This document shows positions 39,853-49,891 of a stretch of DNA of 64,000 nucleotides, piece after piece. Position numbers and translations under genes: made by a program. The first letter of the stretch is position 1. Each line of letters begins with the position of its first letter. The DNA is from Rhizobacter terrae (GTDB lineage Bacteria; Pseudomonadota; Gammaproteobacteria; Burkholderiales; Burkholderiaceae_C): the NCBI RefSeq assembly GCF_003852895.1, contig NZ_QUSW01000004.1, forward strand, positions 248,001 through 312,000. The letters are read 5' to 3'. Below the pieces are notes generated by a model that worked only from the letters and a program-made list of their open reading frames with translations, was not told the origin of the DNA and searched no databases.

Positions 39853-42267
39853 CTAGCCCCTCAGACGCCCGCCCAGGCGGGTGGCCACGGAATCCAGTAC
39901 TTGCGCGACCGCCGCCTCGATACGCTCGTCGGTGAGCGTGTTCTCGTCGTCCAGCAGTTCCAGCCTCACCGCCATGCTGCGCTCGCCGGCGGCGATCTCG
40001 GCCGTGGAGGCTGCAGGCTTGTAGATGTCGAACAGCTGGGCCGAGCGAACCAGCGGCGTCGATGCCGCCTGGATGGCCTGCATCAGCGCGTCGTGGCTCA
40101 CCGATTCCTTGGCGATCACGGCAATGTCGCGCCACACGGACTGGTGACGCGGCACCGCTTCAAATTTCGGCAGCTCTCGCGCCAGCAGCGCCGGCAGCTC
40201 AATCTCGAACAGCACGGGAGCCGACGGCAGCTCGTAGCCCTGGCGCCAGCGCGGATGCAGCTCGCCCACGAAACCCACGGACTTGCCATCCAGCACGATT
40301 CGCGCCGAGCGCCCCGGATGCAAGGCGGGATGCGCATCAGCCACGAAGCTCACGCACTTCGGCGCAAACAGGGCTTCAATGTCACCCTTCACATCGAAGA
40401 AGTCGACGTGACGCTCCTTGCTGCCCCACTGCTGCGAATCCGCACTGCCATGGGCCAGGCCGCCCAGCCGCATGGGCTGATGGATGCCGTTGACGCTCAG
40501 CTCGCCGTCCCTGGTGTTCGCATCGCGCTTGAACACACGCCCGACCTCGAACACGCGCACGCGCGTGGCCTTGCGGGCGAGGTTGTAGCGCAGCACGTTC
40601 ACCAGGCTGCCGAAGAGGCTGGAACGCATCACCGACAACGGGCTGGCGATCGGGTTCAGCAGCTTGATCGGGTCCGCGTTACCCGCGAGCTCGGTCTCCC
40701 AACGCTCTTCCACGAAGCTGAAATTGACGGTCTCGACGTAGTCCAGGTCCGCGGCGCGACGACGCAGCGCATGCACGCCGCGCTGGCTCTCGCTGCGCAC
40801 GTGCGCGGTGATGGGTGCAATAGGCGGCGTGTCGGGCAGCTTGTCGTAGCCCAGCACGCGGATGACTTCCTCGATCAGGTCTTCTTCGATCAGGATGTCG
40901 AAGCGCCAGCTCGGCGGCGTGACGTGGATGACGCCCTCGCCTTCGGTGTAGCGCAGGCCGAGCCGCTTCATCACGCCGACAGCCTGCTCCTGCGTCACCG
41001 GCATGCCGATGACCTTGGACGCACGATCCACCCGCAGCGTGACCGGCTTGCGCTCGGGCAGGGAGACGACGTGGTCGTCCATTGGGCCGGCCTCGCCACC
41101 GCAGATCTCGATGATGAGCTGCGTGATGTGCTCGATGTGCTCCACCGTCAGCGCGGGGTCCACGCCGCGCTCGAAGCGGTAGCCTGCGTCCGTGGAAAAG
41201 TTGAAGCGGCGCGAGCGGCCAGCCACCGCCTCGGGCCACCAGAACGCGGCCTCGACGTACACGTTCTTGGTGTCGTCCGTGACCGAGGTCTTGTCGCCGC
41301 CCATGATGCCGGCCAGCGATTCGACGGCCTGGTCATCGGCGATGACGCCCACGGCCTCGTCGACCTCGATGGTGTTGCCGTTGAGCAGCTTGAGCGATTC
41401 GCCCTTCTTGCCCCAGCGCACGGTCAGCCCGCCGTGGATCTTGTCCAGGTCGAAGATGTGGGATGGGCGGCCGTACTCGAACATCACGTAGTTCGAAATG
41501 TCCACCAGGGCCGACACCGAGCGCTGTCCGCAACGAGCCAGGCGATCCACCATCCACGCAGGTGTCTTGGCCATCGTGTTGACGTTGCGCACGATGCGGC
41601 CGGAGAAGCGGCCGCACAGGTCCGACGCCTCGACCTTCACACGCAGCTTGGCGTCATGCCTGATGGCCGTGGGCGTGAAGCTGGTCTGCTTGAGCGGCAC
41701 GCCGGTCAGGGCCGAGACCTCGCGAGCGATGCTGTAGACGCTCAGGCAGTGACCCAGGTTGGGCGTGAGCTTGAGCGTGAACAGCGTGTCGTCCAGCGAG
41801 AGGTGCTCGCGGATGTCCTGTCCCACCTTTGCGTCATCAGCGAGGATGAGCAGGCCACCATGATCCTCCGACAGCTTGAGCTCGCGCGCCGAGCACAGCA
41901 TGCCCTGGCTTTCCACGCCGCGCAGCTTGCCCAGCTTGATGACGAAGGGCTGGCCGTCTTCGCCCGGGGGCAGCTCGGCGCCCACGAGCGCACACGGCAC
42001 CTTGATGCCGGCCTTCACGTTCGGCGCACCGCACACGATGTTCAGCGCAGCGCCCGTGCCGGTATTCACCTGGCACACATTGAGCCGATCAGCATTCGGA
42101 TGGCGCTCGACAGACAGCACTTCGCCCACGACGATCTTGCTGAACGGCGGCGCCACGGGGCGCAGCTCTTCGACCTCCATGCCCGACATGGTGAGCAGGT
42201 CGGCCAGCTCGGCGGTGGTCAGGGGCGGGTTGCAGAACTCGCGCAACCAGGACTCTGGGAATTGCAT
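39853..42267 (-). CDS. pheT: Phenylalanine--tRNA ligase subunit beta
   Basis: This 804-residue beta subunit has the N-terminal tRNA-binding EMAP-like domain ([18 protein letters not shown]), B3/B4 editing region, B5 domains and a C-terminal ferredoxin-like anticodon-binding domain ([24 protein letters not shown]). It pairs with PheS in an alpha2-beta2 enzyme. Upstream pheS ends 24 bases away, downstream ihfA begins after three. Confidence 0.97.
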   Translation of the reverse strand: MQFPESWLREFCNPPLTTAELADLLTMSGMEVEELRPVAPPFSKIVVGEVLSVERHPNADRLNVCQVNTGTGAALNIVCGAPNVKAGIKVPCALVGAELPPGEDGQPFVIKLGKLRGVESQGMLCSARELKLSEDHGGLLILADDAKVGQDIREHLSLDDTLFTLKLTPNLGHCLSVYSIAREVSALTGVPLKQTSFTPTAIRHDAKLRVKVEASDLCGRFSGRIVRNVNTMAKTPAWMVDRLARCGQRSVSALVDISNYVMFEYGRPSHIFDLDKIHGGLTVRWGKKGESLKLLNGNTIEVDEAVGVIADDQAVESLAGIMGGDKTSVTDDTKNVYVEAAFWWPEAVAGRSRRFNFSTDAGYRFERGVDPALTVEHIEHITQLIIEICGGEAGPMDDHVVSLPERKPVTLRVDRASKVIGMPVTQEQAVGVMKRLGLRYTEGEGVIHVTPPSWRFDILIEEDLIEEVIRVLGYDKLPDTPPIAPITAHVRSESQRGVHALRRRAADLDYVETVNFSFVEERWETELAGNADPIKLLNPIASPLSVMRSSLFGSLVNVLRYNLARKATRVRVFEVGRVFKRDANTRDGELSVNGIHQPMRLGGLAHGSADSQQWGSKERHVDFFDVKGDIEALFAPKCVSFVADAHPALHPGRSARIVLDGKSVGFVGELHPRWRQGYELPSAPVLFEIELPALLARELPKFEAVPRHQSVWRDIAVIAKESVSHDALMQAIQAASTPLVRSAQLFDIYKPAASTAEIAAGERSMAVRLELLDDENTLTDERIEAAVAQVLDSVATRLGGRLRG

Positions 42268-42291
42268 CTTGGAATCGTTCCGCTGGAGGAC

Positions 42292-43335
42292 TTACTTGAA
42301 CTGGTTGAGGAAGCGCAGGTCGCCGTCGAAGAACAGGCGCAGGTCGCTGATGCCATAGCGCAGCATGGCCAGGCGGTCGATGCCCGAGCCGAAGGCGAAG
42401 CCGATGTAGCGCTCGGGGTCCAGCCCCATGTTGCGGATGACCTGCGGATGCACCTGACCCGAACCCGACACCTCCAGCCAGCGACCGGTGAGCGGGCCGC
42501 TCTCGAACATGATGTCGATCTCGGCGCTGGGCTCGGTGAACGGGAAGTAGCTGGGACGGAATCGCAGCTTGAGCTCGGTGGTCTCGAAGAAGGCCTGGAT
42601 GAAGTTCAGGTAGACCGACTTCAGGTCCTTGAAGCTGACGTTCTCGCCCACCCACAGGCCTTCGACCTGGTGGAACATCGGCGAGTGCGTGGCGTCGCTG
42701 TCCACGCGATAGGTGCGACCCGGCGCGATCACGCGGATGTCGGGCATGTGGTCCTGGCCGGCGTACTTCTTCGCATGCGCCTGGGCGTAGCGGATCTGCA
42801 TCGGCGAGGTGTGCGGGCGCAGGTTGTACCAGCGGCCCTCGTTATCCTTCATGTCGACGTAGAAGGTGTCCTGCATCGAACGCGCCGGATGGTTCTCCGG
42901 GTTGTTCAGCGAGGTGAAGCTCATCCAGTCGGTCTCGATCTCGGGGCCGTCGGCCACCTCGAATCCCATCGAGGCGAAGATCTGCTCGATGCGTTCCATG
43001 GTGCGGGTGATGGGGTGCATGCCGCCAGTGCCGCGCTGGCGGCCGGGCAGCGTCACGTCCAGCGCCTCGGCCTTGAGCTGTGCTTCCAGCTCCGCATCTG
43101 CCAAGCCCTGGCGGCGGGCATTCAGCGCAGCCTCGACCTGCTGCTTCGCACCATTGATCAACGCACCACGAGTCTTCTTCTCGTCGGGCGACAAGGCACC
43201 CAGCGCCTTGAGCATCTCGGTCAAGCGACCGGCCTTGCCGAGGTAGCGCGCCTTGGCGTTTTCCAGGTCCGCGGGCGTGTTCGCGCCGGCGAAGTCCCCT
43301 TGCGCATCCTGAACCAGTTGATCGAGGTCGTTCAT
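42292..43335 (-). CDS. pheS: Phenylalanine--tRNA ligase subunit alpha
   Basis: This class II synthetase catalytic subunit (about 347 residues) has motif 2 in the segment FHQVEGLWV and motif 3 [18 protein letters not shown]. The N-terminal coiled coil binds tRNA. I start at the ATG before NDLDQLVQ (43335); an ATG at 43350 lies right after the terminator T run, and neither has a clear ribosome site. A terminator hairpin (43351-43379) separates it from rplT and probably regulates readthrough. Confidence 0.96.
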   Translation of the reverse strand: MNDLDQLVQDAQGDFAGANTPADLENAKARYLGKAGRLTEMLKALGALSPDEKKTRGALINGAKQQVEAALNARRQGLADAELEAQLKAEALDVTLPGRQRGTGGMHPITRTMERIEQIFASMGFEVADGPEIETDWMSFTSLNNPENHPARSMQDTFYVDMKDNEGRWYNLRPHTSPMQIRYAQAHAKKYAGQDHMPDIRVIAPGRTYRVDSDATHSPMFHQVEGLWVGENVSFKDLKSVYLNFIQAFFETTELKLRFRPSYFPFTEPSAEIDIMFESGPLTGRWLEVSGSGQVHPQVIRNMGLDPERYIGFAFGSGIDRLAMLRYGISDLRLFFDGDLRFLNQFK

Positions 43336-43350
43336 CGAGTTCGAAAACAT

Positions 43351-43379
43351 AAAAAAAGGCCGAACAGAATGTCGGCCTT
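43351..43379 (-). terminator. Terminator/attenuator directly before pheS
   Basis: The minus strand has AAGGCCGA, loop CATTCTGT, TCGGCCTT and then TTTTT, ending 15 bases before the pheS start. Upstream, GGAGC and GCTCC segments (43382-43393 and around 43412) can pair in alternative ways. It separates the infC-rpmI-rplT transcript from pheST and may control readthrough. Confidence 0.75.
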
Positions 43380-43462
43380 GAGGAGCTTGCTCCCGGCGGC
43401 ATTGCTGCCTTCAGGAGCCTGCCGCGATGCCCGCCGATTCACTCAACGGGCGATCACGGACA

Positions 43463-43819
43463 TCAAGCGAGCTGGGCCTTCACCTTCTCGACGATGCTGC
43501 CAAAAGCGGCAGGATCGTTGACAGCCATGTCGGCGAGAACCTTGCGGTCGATGTCGATCGACGCCTTCTTCAAGCCAGCCATGAACTTGCTGTAGGTCAG
43601 TCCCAGACCCCGGCTCGCTGCGTTGATACGGGCGATCCAGAGTTGGCGGAAAACACGCTTCTTGTTGCGGCGGTCACGGTAGGCATATTGCCCGGCGCGC
43701 ATGACCGCTTCCTTGGCAATACGGAACACGTTCTTGCGGCGACCACGGTAACCCTTGGCCAGTGCGAGAACCTTCTTGTGACGAGCGCGTGCGGTAACAC
43801 CACGTTTGACGCGAGGCAT
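43463..43819 (-). CDS. rplT: 50S ribosomal protein L20
   Basis: This 118-residue protein binds 23S rRNA early in large-subunit assembly. The family N-terminus [28 protein letters not shown] is intact. It follows rpmI by 23 bases in the thrS-infC-rpmI-rplT cluster. L20 represses its own operon in E. coli; whether that applies here is not visible. Confidence 0.98.
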   Translation of the reverse strand: MPRVKRGVTARARHKKVLALAKGYRGRRKNVFRIAKEAVMRAGQYAYRDRRNKKRVFRQLWIARINAASRGLGLTYSKFMAGLKKASIDIDRKVLADMAVNDPAAFGSIVEKVKAQLA

Positions 43820-43842
43820 ATATCTTCTCCTTCAGCAGTGGG

Positions 43843-44046
43843 TCAGAGGCCAGCGAAGGGCAGCATCTGTGCGATGTGGCCCATGTTGGTCTCGTGCACG
43901 GCGACAGCACCACGCAGGTGGCGCTTGTTCTTCGTGGACTTCTTGGTGAGGATGTGGCGCTTGAACGCCTGACCGCGCTTGACGGTGCCACCCGGACGGA
44001 CGCGGAAACGCTTCTTGGCGCCGCTCTTGGTCTTCATTTTGGGCAT
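43843..44046 (-). CDS. rpmI: 50S ribosomal protein L35
   Basis: This 67-residue basic protein, [19 protein letters not shown] onward, is typical L35. ATG 44046 has AAGGAG five bases upstream, which sets the start in preference to a longer frame. It is cotranscribed with rplT. Confidence 0.97.
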   Translation of the reverse strand: MPKMKTKSGAKKRFRVRPGGTVKRGQAFKRHILTKKSTKNKRHLRGAVAVHETNMGHIAQMLPFAGL

Positions 44047-44171
44047 GACTGCTCCTTTTGATTTGCGCTGCAGGCGCCGGCAACACACTCGCCGTCTTGT
44101 AAGCCTTCAGTCGCTTCTGACAGCGGCCCGGTGACCAGACCGAACCGCTGAACTCTGTCTCGAAACCTGTC

Positions 44172-44723
44172 TTACTGCTTCCGCTTGGGCGCCAGCACCA
44201 TGATCATCTGGCGACCTTCCAACTTGGGCATGTTCTCCACCACCGCCACATCCGCCAACTCGTCGCGAATGCGTTCCAGGAGCCGCATGCCGATGTCCTG
44301 GTGGGTGATTTCACGGCCTCTGTACCGCAGGGTCACCTTGCCCTTGTCACCGTCTTCCTCGATGAAGCGGCGCAGATTTCGCATCTTGATCTGGTAGTCG
44401 CCTTCGTCCGTGCCCGGGCGGAACTTGACTTCCTTGACCTCGATGACCTTTTGCTTGGCCTTGGCTTCCGCTGCGCGCTTTTGCTCCTGGTACTTGAACT
44501 TGCCGTAGTCCATCAGGCGGCACACCGGCGGATCGGCCTGGGCGGCGATTTCCACCAGATCGACGTCCAGGTCGCCTGCCATGCGCAGGGCTTCCTGGAT
44601 CGGAATGATGCCGATTGGCTCGTTGTCGACGCCGTTCAGACGGACTTCCGGTGCCATGATCTCCCGGTTCAGGCGGTGCTTGCGCTCTGCATTGGGGGTA
44701 CGGCGGTCAGCAAAAGTAGCGAT
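44172..44723 (-). CDS. infC: Translation initiation factor IF-3 with AUC start codon
   Basis: IF-3 (183 residues) prevents subunit joining and checks the start codon. An ATG at 44657 begins too late: the conserved N-terminus ([10 protein letters not shown] before APEVRLNG) lies upstream in frame. No ATG, GTG or TTG precedes it; the only suitable start is ATC at 44723, with AAAGG seven bases before. infC with AUU/AUC/AUA starts is known and lets IF-3 repress its own translation. Both IF-3 domains are complete. Confidence 0.93.
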   Translation of the reverse strand: MATFADRRTPNAERKHRLNREIMAPEVRLNGVDNEPIGIIPIQEALRMAGDLDVDLVEIAAQADPPVCRLMDYGKFKYQEQKRAAEAKAKQKVIEVKEVKFRPGTDEGDYQIKMRNLRRFIEEDGDKGKVTLRYRGREITHQDIGMRLLERIRDELADVAVVENMPKLEGRQMIMVLAPKRKQ

Positions 44724-44816
44724 GGTCTAACCTTTCAGCGGACTCCAAGGCCTGGAACCCAATAACGATGTTTGCGCGCTCGAGGCTCTCGTCGCGTGGC
44801 TCTCGGATGGGAGGGT

Positions 44817-46736
44817 TCACACTTTGAGGGCGATGTCGCTGGCGATCTTCGTCTGGAAGTCTGCCAGGGCCATCACACCCAGGTCTTGATTGCCCCGGGC
44901 GCGCACCGCAACGGCCCCGTTTGCCTTCTCCTTGTCGCCAACGACCAGGAGAAACGGGACCTTCTGCATGGAATGCTCTCGGATTTTATAGTTGATTTTC
45001 TCGTTGCGCAAATCGATTTCTGCTCTAAGCCCTTGTTTTTGAAGCGTTTTCACGACTTCCAGGGCGTATTCCGCCTGCGCTTCCGTGATATTCATGACCA
45101 CAACCTGCACTGGAGCGAGCCAGGCGGGCAGCGCGCCGGCGTGCTGCTCGATCAGGATCCCGATGAATCGCTCCAGGCTGCCCACGATGGCGCGGTGCAG
45201 CATGATGGGCCGATGGCGGCCGCCGTCCTCGCCCACGAACTCGGCGTCCAGCCGCTCGGGCATGTTCGGGTCGACCTGCATCGTGCCGCACTGCCAGTGG
45301 CGGCCCAAGGCATCCTTCAGCGTGTATTCGATCTTCGGGCCATAGAAGGCGCCCTCGCCCTTGGCGATCTCGAATTCACAGCCTGAGCGGCGCAGGCTCT
45401 CCATCAGCGCGTGCTCGGCCTTGTCCCAGGACTCATCCGTTCCGATGCGGGCATCCGGCCGCGTGGCCACCTTGTAGATGATGTCCGTGAAGCCGAAGTC
45501 CTTGTAGACCTTCTGCAGCAGTTGCGTGAAGGCGGCGCACTCCTCCAGGATCTGGTCTTCCGTGCAGAAGATGTGGCCGTCGTCCTGCGTGAAGGCACGC
45601 ACGCGCATGATGCCGTGCAGGCCGCCCGTGGGCTCGTTGCGGTGGCACTGGCCGAACTCGCCGAAGCGCAGCGGCAGGTCGCGATAGCTCTTGATGCCCT
45701 GCTTGAAGATCAGGATGTGGCCCGGGCAGTTCATCGGCTTGAGCGCGTAGTCGCGCTTCTCCGACTCCGTCGTGAACATGTTCTCGCGGTACTTGCCCCA
45801 GTGGCCCGTCTTCTCCCACAGCCCCTGGTCGAGGATCTGCGGGCCCTTGACCTCCTTGTAGCCGTTGTCGCGGTAGACGCCGCGCATGTATTGCTCGACG
45901 CCTTGCCACACCGTCCAGCCCTTGGGGTGCCAGAAGACCGTGCCCGGCGAGTGCTCGTCGATGTGGAACAAGTCGAGCTCACGGCCCAGGCGGCGGTGGT
46001 CGCGCTTCTCGGCCTCCTCCAGCATGGTGAGGTATTTCTGCAGCTCGTCCTTCGTGGCCCAGGCCGTGCCGTAGATGCGCTGGAGCATCTCGTTGCGGTG
46101 GTCGCCGCGCCAGTAGGCGCCGGCCACCTTCATGAGCTTGAAGTGCTTGAGCTTGCCCGTGCTGGGCACGTGCGGGCCGCGGCAGAGGTCTTCGAATTGG
46201 CCTTCGCGGTAGAGCGAGACATCTTCGTTGGCGGGAATGCTGGCGATGATCTCGGCCTTGTAGGCCTCGCCGATGCCCTTGAAGTACGCGACGGCCTCGT
46301 CGCGCGGCAACACGCGGCGCTCGACCTTCTCGTCTTTCTTGGCGAGCTCCGTCATCTTGGCTTCGATGGCGGCGAGGTCCTCGGGCGTGAAGGGACGTTT
46401 GTAGGAGAAATCGTAGAAGAAGCCGTTCTCGATGACCGGACCGATCGTCACCTGGGCATCGGGGAAGAGTTCCTTCACCGCATAGGCCAGCAGGTGGGCC
46501 GTGGAGTGGCGGATGACCTCCAGGCCATCTGCGTCCTTGTCCGTCACGATGGCCAGCGGCATGTCGCGGTCGATCGTGAAGCTCGTGTCGACGATGCGGG
46601 CGGCATCGCCCTCGCCGATGCGGCCGGCCAGCGCCGCCTTGGCCAGGCCAGTGCCGATGGACGCAGCGACATCGGCCACCGTCACGGGGCCGGGGTACTC
46701 ACGCTTGGAACCATCGGGCAGTTGAATCGAGACCAT
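44817..46736 (-). CDS. thrS: Threonine--tRNA ligase
   Basis: This 639-residue class II synthetase has an N-terminal TGS domain, the second editing domain ([16 protein letters not shown] and the later [10 protein letters not shown]), catalytic core with zinc ligands in KPMNCPGH and the [17 protein letters not shown] segment, and a C-terminal anticodon domain. ATG 46736 begins VSIQLPDGS, the family N-terminus. Upstream lie a terminator and a threonine-rich leader peptide. Confidence 0.97.
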   Translation of the reverse strand: MVSIQLPDGSKREYPGPVTVADVAASIGTGLAKAALAGRIGEGDAARIVDTSFTIDRDMPLAIVTDKDADGLEVIRHSTAHLLAYAVKELFPDAQVTIGPVIENGFFYDFSYKRPFTPEDLAAIEAKMTELAKKDEKVERRVLPRDEAVAYFKGIGEAYKAEIIASIPANEDVSLYREGQFEDLCRGPHVPSTGKLKHFKLMKVAGAYWRGDHRNEMLQRIYGTAWATKDELQKYLTMLEEAEKRDHRRLGRELDLFHIDEHSPGTVFWHPKGWTVWQGVEQYMRGVYRDNGYKEVKGPQILDQGLWEKTGHWGKYRENMFTTESEKRDYALKPMNCPGHILIFKQGIKSYRDLPLRFGEFGQCHRNEPTGGLHGIMRVRAFTQDDGHIFCTEDQILEECAAFTQLLQKVYKDFGFTDIIYKVATRPDARIGTDESWDKAEHALMESLRRSGCEFEIAKGEGAFYGPKIEYTLKDALGRHWQCGTMQVDPNMPERLDAEFVGEDGGRHRPIMLHRAIVGSLERFIGILIEQHAGALPAWLAPVQVVVMNITEAQAEYALEVVKTLQKQGLRAEIDLRNEKINYKIREHSMQKVPFLLVVGDKEKANGAVAVRARGNQDLGVMALADFQTKIASDIALKV

Positions 46737-46752
46737 GAAAAGTTGCTCCAGC

Positions 46753-46785
46753 AAAACAAAAAAGCGCGGGGGTGAGCCGCGCTTT
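46753..46785 (-). terminator. Attenuator terminator upstream of thrS
   Basis: The minus strand reads AAAGCGCGG, loop CTCACCC, CCGCGCTTT, then TTTTGTTTT: a 9-bp stem with a T run ending about 17 bases before the thrS start. The segment GCCGCG just upstream (46817-46826 region) can pair with CGCGGC of the stem, forming an antiterminator alternative. Confidence 0.78.
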
Positions 46786-46828
46786 GTTCGAGGGGGAAAG
46801 ATGAAAAGTCGTGACGAGCCGCGGCCAG

Positions 46829-46873
46829 CTACAGCGAGGTGCTGCTGGGGGTAGTTCGCGGTGTCATAACCAT
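46829..46873 (-). CDS. Threonine-rich leader peptide of thrS
   Basis: The 14-residue open frame [14 protein letters not shown] starts with ATG at 46873 and ends with TAG. Four of its codons are threonine (ACA, ACT, ACC, ACC). GAGAAAGG lies five bases upstream, a good ribosome site. A -10-like TACAAT on the minus strand at 46911-46916 could start a transcript about 30 bases earlier; no clear -35 is seen. The location, before competing hairpins and a terminator, is that of a classical attenuation leader. Confidence 0.65.
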   Translation of the reverse strand: MVMTPRTTPSSTSL

Positions 46874-46918
46874 GATGCCTTTCTCGCCCTTGTATTCTTC
46901 AGAAGCTGCGATTGTAGT

Positions 46919-47359
46919 TCACCAGCGGTAGAGCTGGTTGTTCTCGATGCGAACCCGATCACCCACACGCAGGTCGTTCAGCGAGGCGTAGTCGAAGCTG
47001 CGTACTCCGCCGCGCTCGGTCTGCACCGTGACACGGTAGACGTCGCGATAGCCGCGGTTGTTCTTCTCGATCTCGTTGCCGATCAGCGCCCCGGCCACCA
47101 CGCCCACACCGGTGGCGAAGTCCTTGCGCGCACCATGGTCGACCTGGTGGCCGAGAAGGCCGCCGATGACGCCGCCCACCACCGCACCACCGCCGCTGGT
47201 CTGGCTCTGGGCGCGCACGTTCTCGATGTTCTGCACCACGCCGTACTGCACGCCCTGGTAGCTGCCCTGCGCAGCCTGGGGCGCGGGCTGGCGGGTGGCG
47301 CAGCCGGTGGCCAACACGGAGAACAGCACGATGCCGGCAAGCGCGATGGACGATTTCAT
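46919..47359 (-). CDS. Glycine-zipper outer-membrane lipoprotein (SlyB/PcpY-like)
   Basis: This 146-residue lipoprotein has lipobox VLATGC and the glycine-zipper segment GGGAVVGGVIGGLLGHQVDHGARKDFATGVGVVAGALIGNEIE. The C-terminal part has a short beta-rich tail ending in YRW. ATG 47359 has AGGAGG eight bases upstream. It resembles the 17 kDa surface antigen/SlyB family, which supports envelope integrity. It lies on the same strand just upstream of the thrS leader. Confidence 0.88.
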   Translation of the reverse strand: MKSSIALAGIVLFSVLATGCATRQPAPQAAQGSYQGVQYGVVQNIENVRAQSQTSGGGAVVGGVIGGLLGHQVDHGARKDFATGVGVVAGALIGNEIEKNNRGYRDVYRVTVQTERGGVRSFDYASLNDLRVGDRVRIENNQLYRW

Positions 47360-47463
47360 GGAACAGCCTCCTGTGTGCCCCGGAAAGCGGGGCTTTCCGG
47401 TTGAACGCCCTGCCCCGGCGGCGCGGCGACGCCATCGGCCCAACTTTGCACACCGCAACATCG

Positions 47464-48702
47464 TTACATCGGCAACAAGGAGACGTTGGCCGTGCGCTCG
47501 ATGAACCACAGCACGCCGACGACGATGGCCGCGCACGACCCGCCGCTGATGACCCAGCGCGGATAGCGCCTGCGCTGCCGCAGCAGGAACAGCAGCGCCA
47601 CCACGACCGCGACGATGGCAAGCTGCCCGAGCTCGATGCCGACGTTGAACTGCAGCAAGGCCCAGGCGAAGTCCGCGGGCGGCAGGTTCAGTTCGGCCAG
47701 CACGTTGGCGAAGCCGAAGCCGTGGATGAGGCCAAAAAGAAACGTCACCAGTGCGCGCCGGTTCGCGAAGATGGGACGCAGGTTGTCGATGGCGGCCAGC
47801 ACGATGGTGACGGCGATCGCAGGCTCGATGAAGGATGGCGGCAGCGAGACCCACTTCATCGCCGCCAGACCGAGTGTGATCGAGTGCGCAACGGTGAACG
47901 CCGTGACGATGCCCAGCACCGGCAGCAGCGCCTGAGACAAGCGCTCCACCGGCATCCAGCCCTGCGGACCGCGGCGCATCACGGCGGGCAGCATCAGGCA
48001 GATGAGGAAGAGCACGTGGTCATAGCCGGTGACGATGTGGGTGATGCCTTCGCGGATGAATTCGACTGGGCTTGCAATCCCCTCACCGCGGCGAGCGCCG
48101 GGGTCCATCGTGGCGCCATGATCCGCATCCATGGATCCGGGCGTTCGCCGGGATGACGGAGCTGGGGATGCGTCTGTCGCGCTTGACACGGCGGGCTGCA
48201 GCGGCTCCGCCCACTGCGCCGGCTTCGATGGATCAAGCACCATCAGCCGGGGCGCTCCACCCGCCGCCATCACATACGCCAACCCGCGATGCGTGGGATC
48301 GATCTCGCGCAGCACCGTGTATCGAATCGCGGGCGCCGAACCGTCAGCGCAACGCCCCTTCAAGGTCAGCGCCGCATACACCCCATCGGCACGACGCTCC
48401 AGCGCGCGCGAGGCTTCGCTCCACTCGCAGCCCTGCACCGCCACATTGCTGCGCAGGTAGGTCTCCACCGATGGCCAGGCGGCCTTGATCTCGCCCCAGG
48501 TCAGCCGCCCGTCGCCGTCGGCATCCAGGTCGAGCGCGACATCCAGGTCGCGCAGCGCCACGTCCACGCGCAGGGTCGACGACTCGCCCTTTGCATCGAG
48601 CTGCAGGTATGCATCGCTGGCCTTGTGCGCGAACGCGCGAGGCGCGACGAGCACCAGCACGAGCAGCAGCGCCCTACAGAAGTTCATCAAGACGGCGGTC
48701 AT
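47464..48702 (-). CDS. HupE/UreJ-family membrane protein with N-terminal EF-hand domain
   Basis: This 412-residue protein has a signal peptide (LLLVLVLVAPRAFA), an N-terminal periplasmic domain containing an EF-hand-like loop (DADGDGRLTWGE), an Ala/Pro-rich stretch encoded by an inverted repeat, and a C-terminal HupE/UreJ_2 membrane domain with about seven helices (FIREGITHIVTGYDHVLFLICLMLPAVM, FTVAHSITLGLAA, FGLIHGFGFANVLAELNL). HupE/UreJ relatives transport metals such as Ni2+. The start overlaps the upstream TPR gene by up to 29 bases. Confidence 0.87.
   Translation of the reverse strand: MTAVLMNFCRALLLVLVLVAPRAFAHKASDAYLQLDAKGESSTLRVDVALRDLDVALDLDADGDGRLTWGEIKAAWPSVETYLRSNVAVQGCEWSEASRALERRADGVYAALTLKGRCADGSAPAIRYTVLREIDPTHRGLAYVMAAGGAPRLMVLDPSKPAQWAEPLQPAVSSATDASPAPSSRRTPGSMDADHGATMDPGARRGEGIASPVEFIREGITHIVTGYDHVLFLICLMLPAVMRRGPQGWMPVERLSQALLPVLGIVTAFTVAHSITLGLAAMKWVSLPPSFIEPAIAVTIVLAAIDNLRPIFANRRALVTFLFGLIHGFGFANVLAELNLPPADFAWALLQFNVGIELGQLAIVAVVVALLFLLRQRRRYPRWVISGGSCAAIVVGVLWFIERTANVSLLPM
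48081..48159. repeat. Imperfect inverted repeat (REP-like) inside the HupE/UreJ gene
   Basis: The arms 48081-48108 and 48131-48159 are inverted copies with few mismatches; the right arm contains the typical GGATCCGGGCGTTCGCCGGG core. Elements of this type usually lie between genes. Here the element is translated in frame into a Ser/Pro/Gly/Asp-rich linker between the EF-hand and membrane domains. Confidence 0.6.
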
Positions 48703-49822
48703 GGAGGCCCATGTCCTTTCGCAGGGAGTCGGCTTCGGCCATGGCGGCCTGTTGCCCGCTGGCGCGCGCAGCTTGCGCCAGCACCAGGAGGTCCAGCGGC
48801 TCGCGCTGGTGCTTCGCGTTCGCCCGCGCCAGCTGCAGGGCGCGCTCGGGCGATGCGTCCACCCACAGCGCGAACATGGCCTGCTCGCGGGCATGCGTGG
48901 TGCGCGCCTCGGGCCGCTGGTTGGCCAGGCGGATGCGCTCACGCATCTCGCGCACGTCGCGCGCACCATCGGGCGACTTGGCCACCGCCCCGGCGATGGC
49001 CAGGCGAAGCAGCACGGCATCGTTGCGCGGCTGTGTCTTCAGCAGTGCCAAGGCATCGGCCGCGCGCTGCCGGTTCAAGAGAAAGTCAGCGAAGGAGACC
49101 AGCGTGTAGCCATCATCGCGCGACGCCAATGCCGCGCGGTAGCTCGCCTCTGCGCGATCGAACTGCCCGGCTCGCGCCTGCGTCTCGGCCAGCGTCGTGA
49201 GCAGCCAGTTCCTGGTGCCGGCATCGATGCGCGGTGTGCGGGCCAGCCGGGTCAGCGTGTCGATGCCCGCATCGAAGTCTCCGCGCAGCCCCGCGTTCTC
49301 GGCCTTGCAAGCCTGCGCGTGCAAGGCCGCATTGGCAGCCGCCAGCGCCTCGCAGGCCTTGTCGGAATCGGCATAGCGCCCTTGCACGCGCCGCACCGTG
49401 GCAAGCGTCAGCCAGCCCTGCGCATGCGCCGGCTGGCGCCTCACCAGGTTCTCCAGATGCGCGCCGGCCTTGTCGAATTCATGCAGGTATTGCTCGATGG
49501 TGGCGACCATCAGCAGCACATCCTCAGGTGCCTTGTTCGGTTCAGGCCACGCCTTCAACGCGGCCAAGGCCAGGCCCGCCCGGCGCGGGTCGCCGTCGGC
49601 ACGAGCTTGCTCCAGGTAGCGCTGCGACAGCGGCACGGCCAGCGAGGCATCGGCGGGATTCGCCGCCCATTCGCGGCGCAAACGGCGCTCCTCCGCGCGG
49701 TCCCCGCCGACGGCGGGAAGCACTTCGATGACTTGCGAATCGCTCGTGGGCACGACGGGCTCGGCATGTGCGGCAAGGCACGATGCAAGCACGCAAGCGG
49801 CGATCAATTCAAGGGGTTTCAT
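48674..49822 (-). CDS. Exported tetratricopeptide-repeat protein
   Basis: This 382-residue protein has a signal peptide (ELIAACVLASCLAAHA) and a helical TPR-like body with A-x-x-x-A repeats (GWLTLATVRRVQGRYADSDKACEAL, NWLLTTLAETQARAGQFDRAEASYRAAL, TLVSFADFLLNRQRAADALALL). It probably serves as a periplasmic scaffold. It lies between the small lipoprotein gene and hupE/ureJ in the DUF4331 operon. Confidence 0.82.
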   Translation of the reverse strand: MKPLELIAACVLASCLAAHAEPVVPTSDSQVIEVLPAVGGDRAEERRLRREWAANPADASLAVPLSQRYLEQARADGDPRRAGLALAALKAWPEPNKAPEDVLLMVATIEQYLHEFDKAGAHLENLVRRQPAHAQGWLTLATVRRVQGRYADSDKACEALAAANAALHAQACKAENAGLRGDFDAGIDTLTRLARTPRIDAGTRNWLLTTLAETQARAGQFDRAEASYRAALASRDDGYTLVSFADFLLNRQRAADALALLKTQPRNDAVLLRLAIAGAVAKSPDGARDVREMRERIRLANQRPEARTTHAREQAMFALWVDASPERALQLARANAKHQREPLDLLVLAQAARASGQQAAMAEADSLRKDMGLHDRRLDELL

Positions 49823-49891
49823 CGACGTCAGTTGTTGGTGGGCCAGGACCACGGGCGCGACATCTCGCAGCCCGAGGCCCCGGCAATCAGG

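Noticed and set aside
43336-43402. A Phe-rich stretch (FCSAFFYVF) just before pheS resembling a pheM-type leader peptide
   Set aside because: The Phe codons are produced by the terminator T run itself and lie after the hairpin, so ribosome stalling there could not prevent its formation. The frame also has no ribosome site.
39538-43521. A 1,327-codon plus-strand open frame antisense to pheT and pheS
   Set aside because: It is a high-GC antisense shadow: composition is dominated by His, Arg, Gln and Val with no motif, and the minus strand carries the complete conserved phe genes.
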